Positions 15,982 through 23,869 of a stretch of 23,869 nucleotides of DNA are shown one piece after another; within the stretch, counting starts at the first letter, position 1, and every line of letters starts with the position of its first letter. The DNA comes from CAYOHR01 sp964512145. Lineage in GTDB: Bacteria > Bacteroidota > Bacteroidia > Flavobacteriales_G > JALEGO01. The position numbers and the translations under genes were made by a program. The notes below the pieces were generated by a model. It did no database searches. It was not told the origin of the DNA and saw only the letters and a program-made list of their open reading frames with translations. The DNA is taken from positions 1-23,869 of the forward strand of contig CAZEIM010000043.1 of NCBI GenBank assembly GCA_964512145.1, read 5' to 3'.

Positions 15982-17176
15982 TTTTTCTTCTTGCCAGTAA
16001 TAAGTTTTGCTTATTTTGTCCCCATCGGTATCCTATATCAAATGGTAACTCTTCTATATTATTATCTTTACGGTATGCTTCTTCTAGTTTTGGTTCATAA
16101 ATGTGCTTAAAATCTTTAATGGGTGGGTAATACTTTCCATACAAGTTAATGTCCCAAATACTATCCAGGAATACATGATAAGGTAAACCGGAGTCATCTT
16201 GAAGTATTAATGTAGCATGATTCATTATTCTTTCTCGAATGCATGAAAAATGAGCATAATGCAATAAATAGGATGCCGATTTTAAATAGCAATAAAATGG
16301 AGGTAAACGATCTACATATTTCAAAAACGATGAGTCTTTCTGCTGCTTTTCATTGGACATATCTAAACTAAAGTAATAGAGTTTTTTAGGACTTTTTTTA
16401 ATGGTATCTTCAAATTGTATTTCTATACCTTTTACTAGATTTGTCATAATATTTGGATTGCTAAATCTTACTGTACCTTCATTTTCAATTTCAATAGGTT
16501 TAATACTTATAATGTTAAATCCGGCAAATTTTAAAGAAATACAAAGCACAGGAAGCACGCCAATGCTTTTGTTTTTTCTTAGGCTTTCGTCCATGTGTTT
16601 GGTAATAAAATAACTTCGCTTAAATACATCTTTAAGCGATTCAAGTAAAACGGTTTGATATTCTATAACCTCTTGCGTGTTTAGAGAATGTATATCCGGA
16701 AGATATCCTATTGGCTCTAAGGCCGATAATACATAAGTATTTGCTTTGGGAAAAAAACTAAATACATGAAAAAAATCGGGTCCTGAAAATGGATAAAATA
16801 CGCATCCCGTGTCACCATTCTCTGGCATTTCTTTTTGAGTCCATGCTTGTATTTCGTAAAATTTTTGGTTAAACTGTTTTTCATATTGTGTAAAAGGTTG
16901 TTTATTTAACTGGTATGCACTATCCGTAAAAACTTCATTTTTTTTATGGGCTAAAAAAGAGGCTAAATAATCGTACAATGTATCGTTAGATAAGACTTTT
17001 TTGCTACTATCCGAAAATAATTTAGGTACATTACTTAGCGCAGTATCTTTTACATGTTCCAATGGATATTCGTTTGGAAAATAAGGCTGTATATATGAAA
17101 CGATTTTATTTTTTATTCGAGTACAGGAAGACAAAAAAACGAATAAAAAAATAACCGATAATTTTATGGTATTCAT
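15974..17176 (-). CDS. Uncharacterised lipoprotein near porD
   Basis: A 400-aa protein I do not recognise by name. The first 18 residues are a lipoprotein signal (LSVIFLFVFLSSC, Cys18 lipidated), so it is envelope-anchored. The most striking block is at about 125-158, GCVFYPFSGPDFFHVFSFFP followed by NTYVLSALEPIGYLPD; it looks like the conserved core. A later block, KLYYFSLDMSNEK, and the stretch FLKSASYLLHYAHFSCIRE may form a second part. No enzyme motif, repeat or C-terminal sorting domain is visible, and the C-terminus ends in basic residues (LLLARRKIK). It lies 55 bases downstream of porD on the same strand and may belong to that transcript. A role in the envelope is inferred only from the lipobox and location. 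Confidence 0.85.
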   Translation of the reverse strand: MNTIKLSVIFLFVFLSSCTRIKNKIVSYIQPYFPNEYPLEHVKDTALSNVPKLFSDSSKKVLSNDTLYDYLASFLAHKKNEVFTDSAYQLNKQPFTQYEKQFNQKFYEIQAWTQKEMPENGDTGCVFYPFSGPDFFHVFSFFPKANTYVLSALEPIGYLPDIHSLNTQEVIEYQTVLLESLKDVFKRSYFITKHMDESLRKNKSIGVLPVLCISLKFAGFNIISIKPIEIENEGTVRFSNPNIMTNLVKGIEIQFEDTIKKSPKKLYYFSLDMSNEKQQKDSSFLKYVDRLPPFYCYLKSASYLLHYAHFSCIRERIMNHATLILQDDSGLPYHVFLDSIWDINLYGKYYPPIKDFKHIYEPKLEEAYRKDNNIEELPFDIGYRWGQNKQNLLLARRKIK

Positions 17177-17231
17177 CTACAGAAAGTAATAAATGAATTA
17201 TTTATAAGCCAACAAACTAAAACATAATACA

Positions 17232-18131
17232 TTATTTACCCATTAAAATTCGATTATATTTCATGTTATTACCTGGGTTTAATTTTTTTAGTAATTCAAC
17301 GGCTTTAACTTTTTCTTCCTGAGGTGCATTTTTATATAAATTCGTGAGTTCATCGGCTTTGGCATAAAAAAACAATTGTATACTGTATACATTTGGTTTA
17401 GTTTGATGAATAACCTCTAACTTTTTGAGGGCTTCGGTAACCTTTGAAATTCCCTGGTTATAATTTTCGTACATAGTATCAAAACCTTCTCTATGATACA
17501 CATACACACATTCTCGTAAAGGTTTATAAAATTGATCCAACAAATTGGTTACATACCAACCTCTGGATTGTTGACGTCCGGGTTCAGTTTTCCAACCTTC
17601 ATTTTTATTGGCGGTAATGGCTAAATTGACTACGTTTAAAGCTTTTTCGTAAAAAGGTGTTCCGCCTAATGGTGAAAAAGAGTCATAATCCGTACCTAAA
17701 ATCATATAAGCGTAAAATGCCAGTATAGAGGTTAGTTCACCGGTATATGTGTTTTCAGTAAATACAATGGGGTCGAATTGATTATAATATATATTTATGC
17801 CTTCATCGGAATGTAGAATGGTGGTGCTATTGTACGAGGTATTAAATACAGGTCTTCGGGCTTGTATTTGAATATTTACTTTAAAATCGTTATTACCTAA
17901 TCGTTGAGTTATATTTAAAAAAATGCTACAATCTATTCTTTCACTGGCTTCAAATCGGTCTTCAGTCCATTTTGTACTATTCATAAAATCGGTTATAGAT
18001 TTTTCCATTTCAGTAAAAATAGTTTTGTCCGACTGAACTTCAACGGTTGATACTTTTACGGCACAATTTAACTCCTGTGCGTATATTTGTAAACCACTAA
18101 GAATACATGTTACGTAAAAAAGGTATTTCAT
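17232..18131 (-). CDS. porD: PorD-like T9SS protein (DUF4835)
   Basis: A 299-aa exported protein of the DUF4835 family, which includes Porphyromonas PorD, needed for type IX secretion. Residues 1-19 are a signal peptide ending QIYAQ, before ELNC, the usual mature N-terminus of the family. Family-typical stretches follow: EMEKSITDFMNSTKWTEDRF, VNIQIQARRPVFNTSYN, FYAYMILGTDYDSFSPLGGT, and GWKTEPGRQQSRGWYVTNLL, with PNVYSIQLFFYAKADELTNL near the end. The length is as expected for the family. It is 37 bases downstream of the small membrane protein gene in a surE-led run. It fits the T9SS cargo gene at 131-1597, though the other secretion components are not in the window. The exact role of PorD in the machine is not known to me. 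Confidence 0.9.
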   Translation of the reverse strand: MKYLFYVTCILSGLQIYAQELNCAVKVSTVEVQSDKTIFTEMEKSITDFMNSTKWTEDRFEASERIDCSIFLNITQRLGNNDFKVNIQIQARRPVFNTSYNSTTILHSDEGINIYYNQFDPIVFTENTYTGELTSILAFYAYMILGTDYDSFSPLGGTPFYEKALNVVNLAITANKNEGWKTEPGRQQSRGWYVTNLLDQFYKPLRECVYVYHREGFDTMYENYNQGISKVTEALKKLEVIHQTKPNVYSIQLFFYAKADELTNLYKNAPQEEKVKAVELLKKLNPGNNMKYNRILMGK

Positions 18132-18168
18132 AAGATAATGTACTTAACGAATTATTAAACAAAATATT

Positions 18169-18471
18169 TTACCCATAATTAAGGTATATGGTAATTGGGA
18201 AATATAATAACGTACCAATAACTAATCCCCTGGCTAATCTACTTATATTTAGTTGTAATGCGGCAAAAAATAAAATCCCGTTAAATAATAATGAAATAGA
18301 GAATATTGAGCCCTGAATGGGTTTGTATACCCAAAACAGATTAAAAAACTGAACAAAATACATGTGATTAAAAAACAGGATGTAATATATCCAAAAACCA
18401 ATAATTGGACCAATTAAACCAATTACAAATCCTACCCAGCCTTTATTTAATTTATATTTTATAGATTCCAT
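18169..18471 (-). CDS. Small membrane protein, unknown function
   Basis: A 100-aa hydrophobic protein with three likely membrane helices: about residues 14-34 (GFVIGLIGPIIGFWIYYILF), 52-72 (IQGSIFSISLLFNGILFFAA) and 80-97 (RGLVIGTLLYFPITIYL). The N-terminus is basic (MESIKYKLNKGW), which suggests it faces the cytoplasm. I recognise no family. Its ATG at 18471 lies 13 bases inside the end of surE, so it is probably translated by coupling with surE. porD follows after 37 bases. The overlap with surE and the clean membrane pattern make it a real gene. Confidence 0.8.
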   Translation of the reverse strand: MESIKYKLNKGWVGFVIGLIGPIIGFWIYYILFFNHMYFVQFFNLFWVYKPIQGSIFSISLLFNGILFFAALQLNISRLARGLVIGTLLYFPITIYLNYG

Positions 18472-19223
18472 GTTTCAAAAAATGGAAATGCAGCGTGTGC
18501 AGTTAAATCGTAATGCACCGGAACAACCGTTACATAATTATTTTTTAAATACGCAATATCTGTATCATCCGAAGTATCGTATAATTTAAACTTACCGGTT
18601 AACCAAAAATATTTTTTATTACTGGGGTCGGTTCGTTCATCAAATTCTTCTACCCAATTTCCATTTGCTTGGCGACAAAATTTCACGCCTTTTATCATAT
18701 TTTCCGAAACATTCGGTATGTTAACATTTAAACATAAATGAGGAGGAAGTCCGAATTGTAATATTTTTTCGCAAATATTTTTCACATATTTTTTAGAGGG
18801 CTCAAAATTTGCATCAATAGAATGATCTAACAGAGAAAATCCAACGGAAGGGATGTTTTCTAAGGCACCTTCCATAGCAGCCGACATAGTTCCGGAATAA
18901 ATAACGTTTATGGAACTGTTGGCTCCATGGTTTATACCCGAAACAATTAAATCGGGTTTACGGGGAACAATTTTATTTATGGCTAATTTCATACAATCTA
19001 CCGGAGTTCCATCGCAGGCATAGGCTTCTACATCGGAAATGTTATATTTTTCGTAACGCAATGGTGCATTTATGGTTATGGCCATTCCTTTTCCGGATTG
19101 AGGTTTGTCGGGTGCCACAACTATAACCTCTCCCAGTGGTTTTACCACATCAATTAAGGCTTGTATTCCCGGAGCAAATATTCCATCATCGTTGCAAACA
19201 AGTATTAGAGGTTTTTTTTTCAT
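18459..19223 (-). CDS. surE: 5'/3'-nucleotidase SurE
   Basis: A metal-dependent phosphatase acting on nucleoside 5'- and 3'-monophosphates, cytoplasmic. The protein is 254 aa, normal for the family. The active site is complete: Asp12-Asp13 in LVCNDDGIFAPGI, Ser43 in APDKPQSGKGMAIT, and Asn98 in VSGINHGANSS, which correspond to the metal ligands in characterised SurE. Further matches are CDGTPVDCMKLAI, YSGTMSAAMEGAL and CLNVNIPN. ATG 19223 follows a -7 box at 19257-19264, giving a leader of about 29 bases. Its 3' end overlaps the next gene by 13 bases, making surE the likely first gene of the run surE, membrane protein, porD, lipoprotein. It is divergent from recF. Confidence 0.97.
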   Translation of the reverse strand: MKKKPLILVCNDDGIFAPGIQALIDVVKPLGEVIVVAPDKPQSGKGMAITINAPLRYEKYNISDVEAYACDGTPVDCMKLAINKIVPRKPDLIVSGINHGANSSINVIYSGTMSAAMEGALENIPSVGFSLLDHSIDANFEPSKKYVKNICEKILQFGLPPHLCLNVNIPNVSENMIKGVKFCRQANGNWVEEFDERTDPSNKKYFWLTGKFKLYDTSDDTDIAYLKNNYVTVVPVHYDLTAHAAFPFFETWNL

Positions 19224-19256
19224 CGGTTCATTATTTTCATGTTAATTTCAATCCAT

Positions 19257-19264
19257 CAAAAATA
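19257..19264 (-). promoter_or_regulatory. -7 box (TATTTTTG) for the surE run
   Basis: The minus strand reads TATTTTTG, an exact TAnnTTTG match 33 bases before the surE ATG. It lies in the 122-base divergent region shared with recF. No -33 TTG is evident. Confidence 0.45.
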
Positions 19265-19321
19265 TTGTTTATTTTTTATCTGTTCTTATTTTAAGTGTAC
19301 AATATTAATCAACAAATCTAT

Positions 19322-19329
19322 TACTTTTG
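19322..19329 (+). promoter_or_regulatory. -7 box (TACTTTTG) for the recF run
   Basis: TACTTTTG matches TAnnTTTG, 16 bases before the recF ATG at 19346, predicting a leader of about 12 bases. No -33 TTG is evident. Confidence 0.45.
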
Positions 19330-19345
19330 CCTTTAGTTCCTAATA

Positions 19346-20467
19346 ATGATTTTACAAAATTTACAAGTTCAATATTTTAAAAATTATAAGGATGTAAATA
19401 TACATTTTGATCCTCGGATAAACATTATTACCGGAGATAATGGAGCCGGAAAAACAAATGTTTTAGATGCTATTCACTACTTGTCTTTTACCAAAAGTTT
19501 TTTAAATCATTCAGATACGCTCAATATTAATTATTTGGCTGATTATTTTTCTGTATATGGTAAATATTTTATGGATTCTGATGAAGCCAATGTTTTAATA
19601 TATTTTCATAAACACGAAAAGAAAATTATTAAAAAAAATTCCATAGCTTACGATAAAATTTCTGAACATATTGGTTTAATTCCCTTAATTATTATTTCTC
19701 CGGTTGATTCGGATATTATTTGGGAGGGATCTGAGTTTAGAAGAAAATTAGTGGATTTTGTATTAAGCCAAACCGATAAAAATTATCTGCATCATATTAT
19801 TCGCTATAATAGAGCTTTGATTCAAAGAAATAATGCCATTAAACAAGTGGCCAAAAACAAGAATTTTGGCACAGAAGCTATTGAATTATGGAATGAACCC
19901 TTGGTTTTGTCTGGAAAATATATTTTTGAACAAAGAAAAAGGTTGATAGAATACATTAAACCCGTCATGAATTCATTGTATGCACATGTATCAGGAAGTA
20001 AAGAGAATATTGATATAGAGTATCAAACCAATGTATCGTATGATCATTATTTAGAGCAGCTTTTTGAAAAAGTTCAGGATGATTTATATAAAGAATTTAC
20101 AACTATTGGGGTGCATAAGGATGATGTGGTTTTTTATATGAATGAACAAGTATTAAAAAGATTCGCATCACAAGGTCAACAAAAAACTTTTATAATTTCA
20201 TTAAAGTTGGCGTTTTATGAATATATTGTAGCGTATACTCAAAAACATCCACTTTTATTGTTGGATGATATAACCGATAAATTAGATGAGGGGAGGTTAA
20301 ATAATCTTTTTACACATTTAAAAACCATGCAAAACACCCAAATTTTTATTACCGATACGAGTATAGAAAAATTACAAAAGCATCTTTTTAAAACCAATCA
20401 ATCCTTCACGCATTTTATCGTTAAAGAAAATAATATATGGCTCGAAAATCAAACGAACAAAGTTTAA
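19346..20467 (+). CDS. recF: DNA replication/repair protein RecF
   Basis: An SMC-like ATPase that binds single-strand/double-strand DNA junctions and helps load RecA at gaps. The protein is 373 aa, normal length. The N-terminus LQNLQVQYFKNYKDV is typical. Walker A is GDNGAGKTN at residues 30-38, followed by VLDAIHYLSFTKSF. The ABC signature region is RFASQGQQKTFIISLKLAF, and Walker B plus D-loop is HPLLLLDDITDKLDEGRLN. All ATPase motifs are intact. It leads a plus-strand run with DUF721, whose ATG lies 31 bases inside recF, and then a saccharopine dehydrogenase gene. dnaA, dnaN and gyrB, the usual recF neighbours in many bacteria, are not in the window. Confidence 0.97.
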   Translation: MILQNLQVQYFKNYKDVNIHFDPRINIITGDNGAGKTNVLDAIHYLSFTKSFLNHSDTLNINYLADYFSVYGKYFMDSDEANVLIYFHKHEKKIIKKNSIAYDKISEHIGLIPLIIISPVDSDIIWEGSEFRRKLVDFVLSQTDKNYLHHIIRYNRALIQRNNAIKQVAKNKNFGTEAIELWNEPLVLSGKYIFEQRKRLIEYIKPVMNSLYAHVSGSKENIDIEYQTNVSYDHYLEQLFEKVQDDLYKEFTTIGVHKDDVVFYMNEQVLKRFASQGQQKTFIISLKLAFYEYIVAYTQKHPLLLLDDITDKLDEGRLNNLFTHLKTMQNTQIFITDTSIEKLQKHLFKTNQSFTHFIVKENNIWLENQTNKV

Positions 20468-20733
20468 AAGATGTATTGCATGATTTTTTTCATCAATCTA
20501 AAAAATTGAGAGATGGGTATATACGCCATAAAATTTTCTCGGCTTGGAAAGAAATTGTGGGCGTTCAAATATCTTCTAAAACCGTGGATATTTGGTATTC
20601 GGATAAAAAGCTGTATGTTTCTATTGAGTCGTCTGTTTTTAAACATGAATTACATTTTAGAAAAGAAGACATGATAAAAGCAATAAATGAATATTTACAA
20701 GAAGATTATGTTGAAGAAATAATGATTAAATAA
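20437..20733 (+). CDS. DUF721 (DciA-like) protein
   Basis: A 98-aa protein of the DUF721 family. The family includes DciA, a replicative helicase loader/operator in bacteria lacking DnaC or DnaI. The middle block KIFSAWKEIVGVQISSKTVD and the strand-like DKKLYVSIESSVFKHELHF are typical; the N-terminus is short and basic (MARKSNEQ) with a helical stretch VLHDFFHQSKKLRDG. It lacks the long low-complexity tail of some DciA proteins. The ATG at 20437 is inside recF in another frame, with a 31-base overlap, so translation is probably coupled. Linkage to recF is common for DUF721 and supports a replication or repair role. The stop is one base before the next gene. Confidence 0.9.
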   Translation: MARKSNEQSLKDVLHDFFHQSKKLRDGYIRHKIFSAWKEIVGVQISSKTVDIWYSDKKLYVSIESSVFKHELHFRKEDMIKAINEYLQEDYVEEIMIK

Positions 20734-20734
20734 T

Positions 20735-21934
20735 ATGAATATTGGAATAATTTTAGAAGGTAAAGTACCTCCCGATAAAAGGGTGGCGTTAAGTCCTCAA
20801 CAATGTGTTGAAATTGAGCAAAAATATCCTTTTATAACCTGTTGGGTCCAAAAAAGTAGTATTCGTTGTTTTTCTGATGCAGAATATTCCGAAAAGGGAA
20901 TTCATGTGGTAAACGATCTTTCTAAGTGTGATGTGTTACTTGGAATAAAGGAAGTTCCGGTAAATATGTTAATGGAAAATAAACATTATTTCTTTTTTTC
21001 ACATACTATTAAAAAACAAGCGTATAATAAGAAATTATTGCAAACAATTTTGCGAAAAAACATTACACTAACCGATTATGAGTGTATTACAGATGATGAA
21101 GCTAAGAGACTAATTGGTTTTGGAAAATATGCCGGAATTGTTGGTGCGTACAACGGATTTTTAACCTATGGTAAAAAAAACAATGTATTTAACTTAAAAT
21201 ATGCTTTCGAATGTTTTGATAAAATAGAAATGTTGGCTGAGTTGAAAAAGGTACAAATGTTAATTCCTAAAAAAATGCTCATTACCGGTGATGGAAGAGT
21301 TAGTTCGGGAGTTCGTGAAATATTGGAATATTTAAATGTACAGGAAGTCAGCTTACATGAATTTACATCTCAAACGTTCGATGTTCCTGTGTTTAGCATG
21401 TTGGTTCTTCAAGATTATATGAGACATAAAATAACGAATACGTTTCATAAAGAAGATTATTATCGTAATCCTATGGATTATATTTCAATTATGGGCAACT
21501 ATGTACAACATGCCGACATACTTTTTACCGGCCATGTTTGGAAAAAAGGAAATCCGGTTTTATTATCTAACGATTTTTTTAAAAATAGACAAAACAGATG
21601 CCGGGTAGTGGCTGATATTACCTGCGATATTGGTGAGCCTATTGCATGTACTATAAGGCCTTGTACCATTGGAGATCCATTTTATTATTACAATCCTTAT
21701 ATACAAAATGAAACATTAAACCTTGAGGAAGATTCGATTGCTGTTATGTCTGTCGATAATTTACCCTGTGAATTACCTAAGGATGCTTCGGTTGATTTTG
21801 GAAATGAATTTATTCAACATATACTTCCTGAACTTGTTAAACCGACTTCTAATATAATAGAAAGAGCAACCATAACTAAAAATGGTCGCTTAACCGCTAA
21901 ATACCAATATTTAAGTGATTTTGTATCAGAATAA
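20735..21934 (+). CDS. LYS1-type saccharopine dehydrogenase-like protein
   Basis: A 399-aa Rossmann-fold oxidoreductase of the alanine dehydrogenase/LYS1 superfamily, closest in pattern to NAD-dependent lysine-forming saccharopine dehydrogenase. The N-terminus has EGKVPPDKRVALSPQQC, as in the family. Lys72 in GIKEVP and His90 in FSHTIKKQA are spaced 18 apart, close to the catalytic Lys77/His96 of the yeast enzyme. The block KRLIGFGKYAGIVGAYNGF matches the yeast RVAAFGFYAGFAGA region. A nucleotide-binding loop appears in MLITGDGRVSSGVREIL. The late DITCDIGEPIACTIRPCTIGDPFYYYNP resembles the LYS1 C-terminal DVSCD region. It probably runs in lysine catabolism with the ALDH7 enzyme at 11675-13234. 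Alanine dehydrogenase is a less likely alternative. It starts one base after the DUF721 stop. Confidence 0.85.
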   Translation: MNIGIILEGKVPPDKRVALSPQQCVEIEQKYPFITCWVQKSSIRCFSDAEYSEKGIHVVNDLSKCDVLLGIKEVPVNMLMENKHYFFFSHTIKKQAYNKKLLQTILRKNITLTDYECITDDEAKRLIGFGKYAGIVGAYNGFLTYGKKNNVFNLKYAFECFDKIEMLAELKKVQMLIPKKMLITGDGRVSSGVREILEYLNVQEVSLHEFTSQTFDVPVFSMLVLQDYMRHKITNTFHKEDYYRNPMDYISIMGNYVQHADILFTGHVWKKGNPVLLSNDFFKNRQNRCRVVADITCDIGEPIACTIRPCTIGDPFYYYNPYIQNETLNLEEDSIAVMSVDNLPCELPKDASVDFGNEFIQHILPELVKPTSNIIERATITKNGRLTAKYQYLSDFVSE

Positions 21935-21957
21935 AAGTATCGAGTATTAACTAAATT

Positions 21958-23820
21958 TTATTCTTGTTGAAGCAGTGAAATTATTTTATATATAGCCGAT
22001 TCATTTTCGGATAAATGCATAGATTTTAATATTTTACCTTTTTCTTTTTGAGTAAGATGCCAACTTAATGAAATTTTATCCGATTCTAAATTATGCAATT
22101 GAAGTTTAATAACCTGAACGTTTACTTTTAATTTTGTATTTAATAAACCCACTTGATTATCCTGAATGTAATTATGTGGTACTGTAACATTTTGAAATAT
22201 GGCGCTTAATGGAGATACCTCTGAGTTAAAATCTGGTAAAAATCCTTCTGGACCAATTTCATTTTTAAATTTATCTCTTAATTGTAGTACTATAACACCG
22301 CTCGTATTTTCTGCTAACCAGTCTTCGAAGTGTTGTATGTAATTTAAGGTTGATTCTAACCCGAAATTGTCTCGCAAGCCTGCATCTAATACTTCAATCA
22401 TAGGTTCCGTAGGAAGCGCAACGTCTGGTAAAATGTAAGGGAATGTTCCATTCATACGTAGTGCGGTAACAAAATTTAATTTATAGGCATCGTGTTTTTT
22501 AAACAATTTGGTAAATTCAATATTGTCGGCACTATATTCATTTTCAATTTTTCCTTTAGATTTAGTCTTTTGCATCATAAAACCAATAGGTTGAGCCGAA
22601 ATTTGTAATTTTCGAACATCATTTACGATAGTAGGTGAAAAAAACATCATGGGAATTTCGGCATTTGCTTCTGGAGCCATATAATCGTACAAGGTTTTAT
22701 TTAATATGTTTTCGGTATTTTTATTAAATTGTTTTTCAAAAGCATAAGCTCTGTCTTTAATAATATTGTTTTTATTAAAATATTTATCGAAACTAAAAAG
22801 TATATCATGTACAGCAATTGAAAACCCGATAGGATTTAGTAAATCTTTAGAAATATTGTCGATATATTTTTGAGAAGCTATGTGTAAAGAAGGATTTTTT
22901 TGTTTTTGATGATAGAGTTCTCGATAATATGCTGCGCCAAACATACCCCCAGAAGCACCCGTAATAAGGTGAATTTTATTTGAAAAGTCGTTTCCTATAA
23001 AACTGTCTAAATAGGCCAACGAGTAAAAACTCCACATGGCTGATCTTAAACCGCCTCCGCTACAATTAATAAATATTATTTTTGGTTTTCTACCGCTTTG
23101 GTAGGTGTTTTTTTCTTTCCATTTTTGTAAAATCCCTAAATGATGAAAATAGTCTTTTTTAGCGGTTGTAGTATCTTTAAGTAATGAATAAATGTTTTTT
23201 TGATTGTATTTTGCAGGTGCACCTGAATATTTTAATCCGTTTGCTTTATTTTGATACAAAATATTTTTAGATGAAAAGGCACTAAATATGATAAGAAGTA
23301 AAATAATAATAAAACTTGCCCAGTGTTTAAACCAAGAATATATTGCACTAAAAATCATTAAAATCATAGAAAACAATAAAATAATACTGGCGCCTGCAGG
23401 AATTTGAAACTCATCTATATCTCTAAATATTCCCAGTGCCACAATGGTAACAATAACCAAAAATTCAAACACAGATGCGTTAATGTGATTTTGTGCATAC
23501 ACCACACTTAAAATACTTCTATCGTAATGTTTACTTTCTCTAGCCCAAGAAACTTTAAAAAATCCGGTTAAATAGGTGTCAACATAAAATTCACCATCTC
23601 TAAATAAATGTCTGTTTAAGGTATTAAAACGCATAATAATACCCTGAGCCAAACTTCTTGATTTTTTATGTGCATTTTGTCCTTCAGTTAAGTGAAGTAA
23701 TTCAAATATGCTTTTATTCGTGGAAAAAAAATAACTTAATGATATAACTATAAAGAGTACGTTACCTACAATAAATCCCAAAACATGAATAAATACTGCT
23801 GTATTTGATTCAAGTTGCAT
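21958..23820 (-). CDS. Membrane-anchored patatin-like phospholipase
   Basis: A 620-aa protein with an N-terminal membrane part and a C-terminal patatin-type lipid acyl hydrolase. Four hydrophobic helices are visible: about residues 9-32, 117-135, 141-163 and 165-184. The patatin part starts with the glycine-rich oxyanion loop NCSGGGLRSAMW. The nucleophile elbow follows as ITGASGGMFGA (Ser290), and the second dyad residue is Asp479 in EVLDAGLRDNFGLE. Both dyad residues are present, so activity is expected, probably on membrane lipids. It has no signal peptide beyond the first helix, and which side the lipase faces is not clear. ATG 23820 is preferred over a TTG two codons upstream. It is convergent with the saccharopine dehydrogenase gene, 23 bases apart, with no hairpin in between. 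Confidence 0.88.
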   Translation of the reverse strand: MQLESNTAVFIHVLGFIVGNVLFIVISLSYFFSTNKSIFELLHLTEGQNAHKKSRSLAQGIIMRFNTLNRHLFRDGEFYVDTYLTGFFKVSWARESKHYDRSILSVVYAQNHINASVFEFLVIVTIVALGIFRDIDEFQIPAGASIILLFSMILMIFSAIYSWFKHWASFIIILLLIIFSAFSSKNILYQNKANGLKYSGAPAKYNQKNIYSLLKDTTTAKKDYFHHLGILQKWKEKNTYQSGRKPKIIFINCSGGGLRSAMWSFYSLAYLDSFIGNDFSNKIHLITGASGGMFGAAYYRELYHQKQKNPSLHIASQKYIDNISKDLLNPIGFSIAVHDILFSFDKYFNKNNIIKDRAYAFEKQFNKNTENILNKTLYDYMAPEANAEIPMMFFSPTIVNDVRKLQISAQPIGFMMQKTKSKGKIENEYSADNIEFTKLFKKHDAYKLNFVTALRMNGTFPYILPDVALPTEPMIEVLDAGLRDNFGLESTLNYIQHFEDWLAENTSGVIVLQLRDKFKNEIGPEGFLPDFNSEVSPLSAIFQNVTVPHNYIQDNQVGLLNTKLKVNVQVIKLQLHNLESDKISLSWHLTQKEKGKILKSMHLSENESAIYKIISLLQQE

Positions 23821-23869
23821 TTCCAATTGAAAAAAAATGAGCTTATATATATAAATTAAAAAAAAGGCC

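Noticed and set aside
1..23869. Insertion sequences, prophage, CRISPR, tRNA/rRNA genes or a defence island
   Set aside because: None seen: genes are closely packed, the longest intergenic stretch is about 140 bases, and no transposase, integrase, repeat-spacer array or tRNA-like cloverleaf was found by eye.
23821..23869. A further gene or promoter at the right edge
   Set aside because: Only about 50 AT-rich bases remain; no -7 box match or start codon with a following frame can be supported.

Overview
The window comes from an AT-rich member of the Bacteroidota. The evidence is a type IX secretion system (T9SS) cargo protein with SprB-type repeats and a type B sorting domain, a PorD (DUF4835) homologue, an S46 dipeptidyl-peptidase, and several Bacteroidota-type -7 promoter boxes (TAnnTTTG) upstream of genes. 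I cannot place it below phylum. It is draft sequence: there is a 27-N gap at 15229-15255, and a 29-base insertion at 3101-3129 begins with Illumina adapter sequence.

Layout. The left edge (1-1597, minus strand) holds a T9SS cargo gene and the first six codons of a sister gene that runs off the window. The stretch 1737-6424 holds an S46 peptidase (artificially frameshifted), rsmE, and a convergent M2-family metallopeptidase lipoprotein. The stretch 6465-9859 holds a small TPR protein and an AddB-like nuclease. The stretch 9883-14826 holds a TMTC-like membrane glycosyltransferase with TPRs, divergent from an ALDH7-type aldehyde dehydrogenase followed by a second multi-pass glycosyltransferase-like protein. 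Then come an M23 peptidase with a LysM domain (14945-15981, interrupted by the gap) and a minus-strand cluster surE, small membrane protein, porD and lipoprotein (15974-19223). The plus-strand run recF, DUF721 and LYS1-type saccharopine dehydrogenase (19346-21934) faces a membrane-anchored patatin-like lipase (21958-23820).

How the genes fit together. Protein export and surface display are represented by the T9SS cargo and PorD. Peptide scavenging is represented by a predicted Asp/Glu-specific dipeptidyl-peptidase and a peptidyl-dipeptidase, which trim peptides two residues at a time from opposite ends. Lysine breakdown by the saccharopine route is suggested by the saccharopine dehydrogenase and the aminoadipate-semialdehyde dehydrogenase, which lie about 7.5 kb apart. 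The rest is housekeeping: RsmE, SurE, RecF, DUF721 and AddB.

I saw no tRNA, rRNA, CRISPR array, insertion sequence, prophage or defence island. No stretch over 300 bases lacks a gene. I found no convincing undescribed system. The best leads are the adapter-caused frameshift, the tandem T9SS cargo paralogues with conserved upstream DNA, the unnamed lipoprotein next to porD, and the bacterial TMTC-like protein.
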